47,372 bases of DNA from Alteromonas abrolhosensis (GTDB lineage Bacteria > Pseudomonadota > Gammaproteobacteria > Enterobacterales > Alteromonadaceae). The stretch covers positions 11,012 through 58,383 of the forward strand of contig NZ_MEJH01000017.1 of assembly GCF_001953635.1 (NCBI RefSeq), written 5' to 3'. The translations under genes were made by a program, and so were the position numbers. This document shows positions 41,269 to 47,372 of the stretch, in pieces (the stretch's first letter is position 1; each line of letters opens with the position of its first letter). The notes under the pieces are model-generated. The model was not told the DNA's origin. It worked only from the letters and a program-made list of their open reading frames with translations, and did no database searches.

Positions 41269-41325
41269 TCAATTTCTTAGATAATTTCACTGCGCGATTC
41301 GCGCATTACTTGCAGATTTACAAGC

Positions 41326-42006
41326 TTAGGTTTCACTCCACTGTCTTAACAGATTGTGATACACACCCGAAAGCCTGACAATTTCAGCGTTATTTGGAGT
41401 CTCGGCGCTAAGTGCCTGAATACTCATATCTAAGTCGTACAGAATACGGCGTTGTTCAGCACTTCTCACTAAACTTTGCATCCAAAAAAAGGATGCGAGT
41501 CGACGGCCCTTTGTAACAGGTGTCACTCTATGTAAACTGGTTGATGGGTACATTACCATATCGCCCGCCGCGAATTTCACACGCTGCTCTCCATAAGTAT
41601 CTTGGATCACGAGCTCTCCCCCTTCGTATTCTTCGGGCTCACTGAGAAAAACCGTCATCGAGATATCCGTACGAACCTTTACAGCAGTTCCTGCCACCCG
41701 CCTAATGGTATTATCGATATGATCGCCAAATTCTCCTTCGCTCTGATAGCAGTTGAACATGGGAGGGTATATTTTATTAGGTAGCCCTGCCGCTAATATG
41801 TGCTGCGACTGACCCATTAAGCTCAAAATGAAATCCCCTAGCTGGCGTGCCGTGGGAGAATCTTCTGGTAACTGAAGGTTTTTCTTTGCATGCAGCGCCA
41901 AATGCCCCGCTGTTACAGCGCCATCAATCCAATCGGCTTTCTCAAGAAGCGACACAGCATCAGCGACTTCTTGTTTGGTGAGGAAGTTCTCAATTCTAAC
42001 CAGCAT
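41326..42006 (-). CDS. piuC: PiuC, Fe(II)/2-oxoglutarate dioxygenase (PKHD-type hydroxylase)
   Basis: A 226-residue cytosolic oxygenase of the PiuC/YbiX family, close in length to E. coli YbiX (225). The iron ligands are His and Asp in FGDHIDN near residue 96 and His in STSLHRVTPVTKGRRLASFFW near 158, with the Arg that binds 2-oxoglutarate in GRR. YQSEGEFGDH and FWMQSLVRSAEQRRILYDLD are family blocks. In E. coli ybiX lies beside the fiu receptor, as here, and the pair is Fur-controlled. Its substrate is unproven. It follows the Fiu-type gene after a terminator-like hairpin. Confidence 0.92.
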   Translation of the reverse strand: MLVRIENFLTKQEVADAVSLLEKADWIDGAVTAGHLALHAKKNLQLPEDSPTARQLGDFILSLMGQSQHILAAGLPNKIYPPMFNCYQSEGEFGDHIDNTIRRVAGTAVKVRTDISMTVFLSEPEEYEGGELVIQDTYGEQRVKFAAGDMVMYPSTSLHRVTPVTKGRRLASFFWMQSLVRSAEQRRILYDLDMSIQALSAETPNNAEIVRLSGVYHNLLRQWSET

Positions 42007-42040
42007 GTTGTTCCCATTGTGGCAAAGCGAGTGAATATAA

Positions 42041-42078
42041 AAAACCAGCCAGAGGTCTTGTTACCTAAGGCTGGTTTT
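42041..42078. terminator. Terminator between the Fiu-type gene and piuC
   Basis: AAAACCAGCC (42041-42050) pairs with GGCTGGTTTT (42069-42078). On the minus strand it is followed by TTTTTTATATTC. It should end most Fiu-type transcripts and reduce the level of piuC. Confidence 0.85.
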
Positions 42079-42096
42079 ATGATAGCGAATACTTAA

Positions 42097-44310
42097 TTAG
42101 AAAGTATAGTTAGCAAAAACAGCTACACTTCGTGGGTTCCCCGGGCGGAAGTGCCCTTTAGCGCTGTAATCCACCACATATTCTTCATCTGTTAAGTTAT
42201 CAACGTTTAACTGAAGTTTCAGGTCTTCAGTAACTTGATAAGACGCCATTAGGAAAAGCGTCGTGTAAGAATCGACTGTGAAATAAGCCGTGTTTCTGCG
42301 CCAGTAGGTTTCACCAGAATTGTAATAGATACCACCACCCACATTCAGTTTATTATCCATTGCAGCATAATTTACCCAAATGTTCGCCGTATCATCTGGC
42401 GACGCTTGTAGACCGTTACCGATAGACTCAGCAGTGGTGTCCTGCGTAACCTCAGTATCTAAGCTCGCATAGTTTGCCGAGATTGACAGTGAATCAGTAA
42501 GCATACCTGTAACGCTGACTTCATAGCCCTTAGACTCTTGTTCACCCGCTAACGAATACACTGTCATACCGTCTTCGATATTTTGTGAATCGACCACGTC
42601 TTTTGTTGTTTCAAATACCGCACCGCTCACAAGCAGTTGGTTGTTAAAGAACTGCCACTTAACACCAAGTTCAGTAGTTACCGCATTTTCAGGCCTTACC
42701 CCATTCTGTGCAGCGTTTGTTGATAGCGCTAACGCTACGCCAGGAGGCTGCTTGGAGTTACTACGACTAAGGTAAATACTGCCGTTCTCAGTTGGCATAT
42801 AGCTAACCGCTGCACCGTAGCTGAAGTAACTATCTTGCGCATCTAAGCCATCGAAGCATCCGTTACGTCGGCTACACGCAGAACCAGAAATATCAAAATC
42901 GTCATAACGCGCGTTGATGTCTACTTGAAGGTGCTCACCTACTTTAATGGTATCTAGAAGATATAAGGCTACCGTGCTCGCTTCACCTGAAGTATCACTA
43001 CCGCTGCGCGTTGTTCCGCCTGTAACAAACACGTTATTTTGCAAGTCGAAAGGGTTAATGGTTGGTGCTTCCAGGACATTACCTTGCGCATCCACATAGG
43101 TGTAATTTGCTGTCACACCAAAGCTCGTACGCTCTTCTTCAGCTATTTCTGCACCCAGCACAACACGGTGTTTTAAGGCACCTGATTCCAGCGAAAGTAT
43201 GGCGTCTAGCTGTGATACAAATAAGTCGGTCTCTTCATCTAATGCTTGCAAGCGCTCAGCGTTCAATAGATTAGCTTCTTCATCTGAATTCCACCATGGA
43301 CGGCCAATTACAGACTCTTTTTCGTTGCTACCAAAACGGGTTTGGCTACGAAGTGTTACCACATCATTGACTTTGTGGTTGATAACTAAGGTGTACATTT
43401 GCGTCGACACTTCTTCGAAGTCACGACCTGGTACGCTGTAATACTCATCCCATAGCCCCGAATCAATCGGGCCTTCAGGCTGGCCTGTAGCTTCTGCTGC
43501 TGTAGACGTTAAGAAAGGAAGACCCAGCACTGGAACGTTATCCTGTTCCATCACAAATGCATCAAAATTAATATCGGTTGCTTCACTCACTTTGTAGAGT
43601 AAAGAGCCCGCTACACCAGTGGTTTGATACTCCTCAACACCGTTGTCAAAGAAGTCGCCACCGTCGCTGTATAAGAGATTTAAACGGCCAGCAACATTTT
43701 CAGAAAGCGCCTTGTTGTAATCTAATGTTACACGCGCGTTTTCAAAAGAGTCATAGCGACCTGATACTGCACCAAAATCTTCCAGTCGCGCACGCTTGGT
43801 CGCCAGGTTAACGCTACCACCACCAGTAGAGCGACCATCTAAAGAACCGCTGCCGCCCTTAATGACCTCTACGGCTTCGTAATTAAAAGTATCGCGGCTG
43901 TAACCGGCAATATCGCGAATACCGTCTACATAGATATTTGAGCGTGCATCGAAACCACGAATGGTAACCTTGTCACTGGCAGACACGACGCCACCACCAC
44001 CTTCACCACCACCAAAGGTTGATACGCCGGCAACATTTCGAAGCGCGTCATTTAAATTGGTAATCCCCTGATCTTCAAGAAGACGTTCTGAAATAACATT
44101 GATCGAGCGAGGGGTATTCGCAATCGGTTGGGTGAGTTTTACTGAAGAGCTTTCATCGACTTTATAACCCGCTTCTTCGGTTGCTTGAACCTTGGTAGTT
44201 TCTAATTCGTGAATTGCTGTATTCTCTTGCTGAGCAAGTGCGGTTCCAAAAGGTATTGCTGCTGTAATCGTCAGCGCAAGTGCGCTTTTCTTTGTATTCA
44301 TTTTCGTCAT
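42097..44310 (-). CDS. fiu: Fiu-type TonB-dependent catecholate siderophore receptor
   Basis: A 737-residue outer-membrane receptor, near the 760 of E. coli Fiu. The signal peptide ends ALAQ; the plug has ITNLNDALRNVAGVSTFGGGEG, the characteristic KVTIRGFDARSNIYVDGIRDIAGYSRDTFN and EAVEVIKGGSG. The barrel ends RPGNPRSVAVFANYTF. Fiu takes up ferric dihydroxybenzoate and other monocatechols and is paired with YbiX, as it is with PiuC here. A Fur-type site overlaps the -35 element of its promoter. A run of Gly (GGGEGGGGVV) lies in the plug. Two starts are possible: the ATG at 44310 or the one three codons later. Confidence 0.92.
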   Translation of the reverse strand: MTKMNTKKSALALTITAAIPFGTALAQQENTAIHELETTKVQATEEAGYKVDESSSVKLTQPIANTPRSINVISERLLEDQGITNLNDALRNVAGVSTFGGGEGGGGVVSASDKVTIRGFDARSNIYVDGIRDIAGYSRDTFNYEAVEVIKGGSGSLDGRSTGGGSVNLATKRARLEDFGAVSGRYDSFENARVTLDYNKALSENVAGRLNLLYSDGGDFFDNGVEEYQTTGVAGSLLYKVSEATDINFDAFVMEQDNVPVLGLPFLTSTAAEATGQPEGPIDSGLWDEYYSVPGRDFEEVSTQMYTLVINHKVNDVVTLRSQTRFGSNEKESVIGRPWWNSDEEANLLNAERLQALDEETDLFVSQLDAILSLESGALKHRVVLGAEIAEEERTSFGVTANYTYVDAQGNVLEAPTINPFDLQNNVFVTGGTTRSGSDTSGEASTVALYLLDTIKVGEHLQVDINARYDDFDISGSACSRRNGCFDGLDAQDSYFSYGAAVSYMPTENGSIYLSRSNSKQPPGVALALSTNAAQNGVRPENAVTTELGVKWQFFNNQLLVSGAVFETTKDVVDSQNIEDGMTVYSLAGEQESKGYEVSVTGMLTDSLSISANYASLDTEVTQDTTAESIGNGLQASPDDTANIWVNYAAMDNKLNVGGGIYYNSGETYWRRNTAYFTVDSYTTLFLMASYQVTEDLKLQLNVDNLTDEEYVVDYSAKGHFRPGNPRSVAVFANYTF

Positions 44311-44387
44311 GAAAAGGAAGTCCCTTTAGTGCTTTTAAGTGTGTGATTAAATGCCTAAATGTACCGAGTTGAATTTTGGCACGGAGT

Positions 44388-44431
44388 AAAATACAGAGAC
44401 TTTAAACTTAATGCAAATTATTATTATTTGC
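44388..44431 (-). promoter_or_regulatory. Fur-box-like palindrome overlapping the Fiu-type gene promoter
   Basis: GCAAATTATTATTATTTGC (44413-44431) is nearly a perfect palindrome of Fur-operator type. On the minus strand TTGCAT (44411-44416), a 17-base spacer and TATTTT (44388-44393) make a good promoter whose -35 overlaps the palindrome. It is about 80 bases before the start codon. Confidence 0.75.
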
Positions 44432-44581
44432 ATATTCTTTTTCATATTTACGCAATACTGACATTCACGTGCCATTGAGCGGCTGATTTTTGCTTGTCTG
44501 GTTAACAGGCAAAAGCTACCAAATGCTTTCATTCGATGAATAAAAGGTTGATTTATTCTTGTATGGGCTGGTGAGGTTCAG

Positions 44582-45547
44582 CTAGAGATGCTGCAAAAAG
44601 AAAGTTCGAAGTTCGTTATAAGTCATATAGGATTCTGGCGTTTCGTAGGCAATGAGGTATTCTGCGTGAGACATGCCTTCAACAATCTCGAGTTTGCTCG
44701 TGCCGTTGAAGTCGCGAATTTTTCTATGCAGACGAACCGCATCACTTAAAAACAAATCACGTGTTCCTGATACGATAAAAACAGGTGGAAATGTAAAAAA
44801 TTCGCCGTATATGGGAGAAACACTTGGGTGAGATAATTCCGTATCACCGGCATAAAGTGACGCTGCTGATTGCAATAACCCCTCGTAAGTAACAAGCACG
44901 CGATCTGCTCCCTCGTTTACTTGTCGACTATCCCCTGCCTGAGTTAAATCTACCCATGGTGTACCCGTATAAATAGCACTGGGAAGGTTTATGTTCTTTT
45001 TTACGAGTGACTGTACTAGCGCAAGAACCAGCCCGGCACCGGCGGATGTCCCGCCTATTAAAATACGACGACCTTCCGGATCAGCTAAAAGTGAAAGGTA
45101 GACAGCTTGTAAATCGTTTAATGCGGCGGGCGAAGGTGCGTTTGGTGGCATAGAATAATCTACACTAAATACAACTATACCCAGCCGTGAAGCAATTAAT
45201 AAACCTTCTTCTATGCTCGATAAGCCTCCGAAAAATACGTAGGCGCCCCCGTGCACGTCTAAATAAACGTGATTTGCAAAGTGCGGCGACAGAACTTTCG
45301 GGGTGAGTTTACGCACCGTAACCCCTGCAATATCTAGTAATTCTACAGAGACATCTAGCTGTTTACGCATCTTCTTTATTTTTTTCTTTTGCTGCGCATT
45401 TCGTTGCTGTACAAGCTCCCGCCAACTAGCAGCATCTACAGGTACTGTTTGCTTGACCTCTTCGACAGAAGCAGTAGGAAAGCGCTCATTAGCTTGCTTA
45501 AAAGCGTCACTTACCGTGGGTAGATTGGGGAGTTTTGGGTTTGGCAT
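44582..45547 (-). CDS. Alpha/beta hydrolase, hormone-sensitive-lipase family
   Basis: A 321-residue cytosolic hydrolase. The oxyanion motif is HGGAYVFFGG near residue 98, the nucleophile Ser is in GGTSAGAGLVLAL near 165, the Asp is probably in SGTRDLFLSDA near 262, and the His is in EGMSHAEYLIA near 292. The N-terminal 70 residues form the cap, with a basic QQKKKIKKMRKQL helix. Short-chain esters or lactones are typical substrates of the family; it does not look like the Fes/IroE siderophore esterases. It reads in the same direction as the Fiu-type gene but is separated from it by 271 bases and that gene's own promoter, so it is probably not in the iron regulon. Confidence 0.85.
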   Translation of the reverse strand: MPNPKLPNLPTVSDAFKQANERFPTASVEEVKQTVPVDAASWRELVQQRNAQQKKKIKKMRKQLDVSVELLDIAGVTVRKLTPKVLSPHFANHVYLDVHGGAYVFFGGLSSIEEGLLIASRLGIVVFSVDYSMPPNAPSPAALNDLQAVYLSLLADPEGRRILIGGTSAGAGLVLALVQSLVKKNINLPSAIYTGTPWVDLTQAGDSRQVNEGADRVLVTYEGLLQSAASLYAGDTELSHPSVSPIYGEFFTFPPVFIVSGTRDLFLSDAVRLHRKIRDFNGTSKLEIVEGMSHAEYLIAYETPESYMTYNELRTFFLQHL

Positions 45548-45881
45548 TATTCTTTGCAGTTTTATGTTTTCGATTTTTCTAGTGTGTACGGAATCAACCT
45601 TGAAAAGTGTATAGCCTTTTGGGTTCGAATTAGAAAAATAAGGCGGTGCTTTTCTTGTCGCTTGACCCGTTTTCTAACATCTAGTGTAAGTCATGAGGTG
45701 ACACAAAGTAATAAAATCTGTATTGAAGATCAGTCCTCCATTCAAAATGCTTCTGCTATGATTGAGAAAAATTAATCATGTTCACTACGCCTCTATAGCG
45801 AACGGAGCAAGATTTAAAAGCGTTTAATCGAAGTATTTTCAGACATCTTAATAATATAAGTAATCAACAAGGATATACGTG
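45548..45881. other. Intergenic region between the hydrolase and TraB/GumN genes
   Basis: About 330 bases between divergent genes. I see no convincing ORF, repeat or RNA gene. It must hold both promoters; no clear Fur-type site is present. Confidence 0.5.
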
Positions 45882-46769
45882 ATGAAGAGAGTTACCGTTC
45901 GTAAATGGATAATGGCACTTGGTTTCGCTGTTACAACTACAGCGTACGCAGAAAATGTTGAGCACGACCAAACTTCGGTTTGGAAAGTATCTAAAGGCGA
46001 TGATGCAGTTTATGTAGGCGGTACAATACATATTTTACCCATCTCTGAATTTCCGTTGCCTGCTAAGTTCACACAAACCTATGAAAAAAGTGACACCTTG
46101 GTATTTGAAGTAAAAATGCCAGACCCAGCAGATATAGAAGGTCAGCGAAAAATGATGGCTGGGCTAGCTTACGCTGAAGGCAAAACCCTTAAAGACGATG
46201 TATCAGAAGAAACCTACGAAGCGCTTAATGCTTACCTGAGTAACTTTGGCGCAACCGCTGATCAGTTAGCTCAATTTAAGCCGGGTATGGTTGCTTCAAT
46301 GCTTGTTGCTATGGAAGCTCAGCGTTCGCAGTTGGCAGGGCAAGGTGTTGATGCCTATTTTATGCAGCTTGCTGCGCGCGACGGAAAAAATAGTGAATAC
46401 CTGGAGTCACTGGATTTTCAGATTAATATGCTAGCCAATATGGGTGCTGGTGAAGAAGACCGCCTTATCTCAGAAACGCTAGAGACGCTACCCGAATTAA
46501 AAGACATGCTTAAAAGTACCATAAAGGCATGGAGAGAGGGTGATACTAAAAAGATTGATGAGCTAGTCGTAGCCACTTTCAAACGCGAATCTCCTGCTTC
46601 GTTCGACGATGTGTTTACTAAGCGCAATCAAAACTGGCTTCCTCAGATTGAAGCTATGTTTGGCGATGATGACCAAGAGTTTGTGTTAGTGGGAGCAGGA
46701 CACTTAGTTGGTGATGGCAGTGTTATCGATTTATTAGAAGCTAAAGGGTACAAAGTCGAGCAAATGTAA
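45882..46769 (+). CDS. TraB/GumN family protein, secreted
   Basis: A 295-residue protein with a signal peptide (MKRVTVRKWIMALGFAVTTT, ending AYAE), predicted periplasmic or lipid-free secreted. The TraB/GumN fold has the conserved GGTIHILP near residue 48 and the second motif FVLVGAGHLVGDGSV near 270, in which the His residues are candidates for metal or catalytic roles. Family members include the erythromycin-related TraB and GumN groups, some called TIKI-like metalloproteases; the substrate is unknown. The start is the ATG at 45882, eight bases after AAGGA; the GTG at 45879 would give five-base spacing. It is monocistronic, with a terminator at 46797. Confidence 0.87.
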   Translation: MKRVTVRKWIMALGFAVTTTAYAENVEHDQTSVWKVSKGDDAVYVGGTIHILPISEFPLPAKFTQTYEKSDTLVFEVKMPDPADIEGQRKMMAGLAYAEGKTLKDDVSEETYEALNAYLSNFGATADQLAQFKPGMVASMLVAMEAQRSQLAGQGVDAYFMQLAARDGKNSEYLESLDFQINMLANMGAGEEDRLISETLETLPELKDMLKSTIKAWREGDTKKIDELVVATFKRESPASFDDVFTKRNQNWLPQIEAMFGDDDQEFVLVGAGHLVGDGSVIDLLEAKGYKVEQM

Positions 46770-46796
46770 CCCCACTTTGCTGTCAACCGAAAAAAC

Positions 46797-46823
46797 AAAG
46801 CTAGGCATAGTCCTAGCTTTTTT
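46797..46823 (+). terminator. Terminator after the TraB/GumN gene
   Basis: AAAGCTAGG, loop CATAGT, CCTAGCTTT, then a T-run: a perfect 9-bp stem. Confidence 0.9.
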
Positions 46824-46866
46824 ATGCTTACTACGAAGGGCGTGAATGTACGCCCTGTCAAACCCT

Positions 46867-46930
46867 ACACCGCATGGATGCGGTGTCGGAGCTCTTACAT
46901 AAACGTTGGGATGGGTACACGGCGTGTTTC
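46867..46930. repeat. CATGGATG hairpin repeat, copy 1
   Basis: The stem ACACCGCATGGATGCGGTGT (46867-46886) is followed by a tail that contains GGATGGG-type sequence and ends GGCGTGTTTC. A second copy starts at 46992. The two stems differ at most outer positions but remain complementary, while CATGGATG and the tail are conserved. It has no ORF and no T-run. Confidence 0.72.
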
Positions 46931-46991
46931 CTCCCCTCTCACCACGCTTTATAAATGCCAAAGGGGTCGCGCTTATTCAATCTAGAACTCT

Positions 46992-47056
46992 CAGCTGCAT
47001 GGATGCAGCTGCGAAGCCGCTAATATAAAAGCACGGATGGGTTTACGGCGTGTTTC
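46992..47056. repeat. CATGGATG hairpin repeat, copy 2
   Basis: The stem CAGCTGCATGGATGCAGCTG (46992-47011) and the tail CGGATGGGTTTACGGCGTG plus TTTC match copy 1 in layout (65 against 64 bases). The spacing from copy 1 is 125 bases. It lies about 40 bases before the tuf terminator. Confidence 0.72.
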
Positions 47057-47092
47057 AGAGGGCACAACAATCACGAACTAAATCGCAGGCAT

Positions 47093-47121
47093 AAAAAAAG
47101 CGCACCTAAGTGCGCTTTTTT
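47093..47121. terminator. Terminator of tuf, bidirectional
   Basis: An A-run with GCGCAC, loop CTAA, GTGCGC and TTTTTT. On the minus strand it follows the tuf stop codon by about 25 bases. Confidence 0.92.
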
Positions 47122-47143
47122 GGCTTGTGTTGCTAAGTCTAGA

Positions 47144-47372
47144 TTAGTCTAGGATCTTAGATACAACACCAGCACCTACTGTACGACCACCTTCACGGAT
47201 TGCGAAACGAAGACCTTCTTCCATCGCGATCGGAGCAATTAGCTCAACTTTGAATTTAAGGTTGTCACCAGGCATTACCATTTCTACGCCTTCTGGAAGC
47301 TCTACAGCACCAGTTACGTCAGTTGTACGGAAGTAGAACTGTGGACGGTAGCCTTTGAAGAATGGAGTATGA
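47144..47372 (-). CDS. tuf: Elongation factor EF-Tu (3' end only)
   Basis: The TAA stop is at 47144-47146 on the minus strand and the gene runs off the right edge. About 75 residues are present: [20 protein letters not shown], then [33 protein letters not shown] and [11 protein letters not shown] at the end. This is domain 3 of EF-Tu, which binds tRNA and the other domains. The sequence is typical of a gammaproteobacterial tuf gene; whether it is tufA or tufB cannot be told from this end. The terminator follows within 25 bases. Confidence 0.96.
   Translation of the reverse strand, partial: HTPFFKGYRPQFYFRTTDVTGAVELPEGVEMVMPGDNLKFKVELIAPIAMEEGLRFAIREGGRTVGAGVVSKILD

Noticed and set aside
44488..44514. 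Hairpin TTTTGCTTGT/ACAGGCAAAA as terminator of the hydrolase gene
   Set aside because: No T-run follows on the minus strand and the stem includes a wobble pair, so I do not call it.
44582..45547. Siderophore esterase working with the Fiu-type receptor
   Set aside because: The motifs are of the hormone-sensitive-lipase type, it lacks a signal peptide, and the receptor has its own Fur-type promoter.

Overview
The window looks like a chromosomal segment of a marine gammaproteobacterium of the Alteromonadales, most likely Alteromonas or a close relative. This rests on gene content and order, not on a database search: ftsY/rsmD divergent, the dksA-gluQ-pcnB-folK-panB-panC string, the PLP-type aspartate decarboxylase PanP instead of PanD, a Vibrio/Shewanella-type TtpC-ExbB-ExbD-TonB system, an SO_0444-type permease and a PdsS/PdsR two-component pair. 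There are no rRNA or tRNA genes, insertion sequences, prophage or CRISPR array. Both ends are cut inside genes: ftsY at the left and tuf at the right, both on the minus strand.

Layout. (1) 1-6.2 kb holds housekeeping genes: ftsY (5' end, with a five-copy 18-residue repeat), rsmD, yjaG and yhgN, a small MerR/excisionase-like regulator, pepB, sfsA and dksA. (2) 6.2-12.6 kb carries gluQ, pcnB (probably using a non-AUG start), folK, panB and panC on the plus strand, meeting panP on the minus strand. Together folK, panB, panC and panP serve folate and pantothenate synthesis. (3) 13.1-24 kb is a mixed region: a degenerate EAL protein, a TrmB-like methyltransferase with a YadG/YadH-type ABC exporter, pdsR-pdsS without a sortase, an unanchored TonB-domain protein, a CNNM/CBS protein and a Cu/Zn permease. 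A CstA-type transporter follows at 24.2-25.9 kb.

(4) 26.4-44.4 kb is an 18-kb iron-acquisition island, almost all on the minus strand. A FepA-type receptor is followed by a closely packed run: DUF3450, TtpC, ExbB, ExbD, TonB, a TPR protein, DUF3649, PepSY and DUF3325. A second unit encodes a PepSY-like membrane protein, DUF2271 and DUF4198 periplasmic proteins and a membrane-anchored FMN/FAD reductase. A third group holds an FMN alpha-hydroxy-acid oxidase, PiuC and a Fiu-type receptor. Three Fur-box-like palindromes overlap or adjoin good sigma-70 promoters (30018-30068, 40091-40119, 44388-44431). The island reads as outer-membrane capture of ferri-catecholates, TonB-driven import, and reductive iron release at the inner membrane. 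No esterase of the Fes/IroE type and no siderophore ABC permease is present in the window.

(5) 44.6-47.4 kb has an HSL-family hydrolase, a TraB/GumN-like protein, two structured intergenic repeats whose stems covary, and the 3' end of tuf.

Between genes there are several palindromic repeat families: arms beginning ATACCAATCC, a TAGGGCCTG/CAAAGGTCAGC family, and a CATGGATG hairpin family. There are also strong bidirectional terminators at most convergent gene ends.
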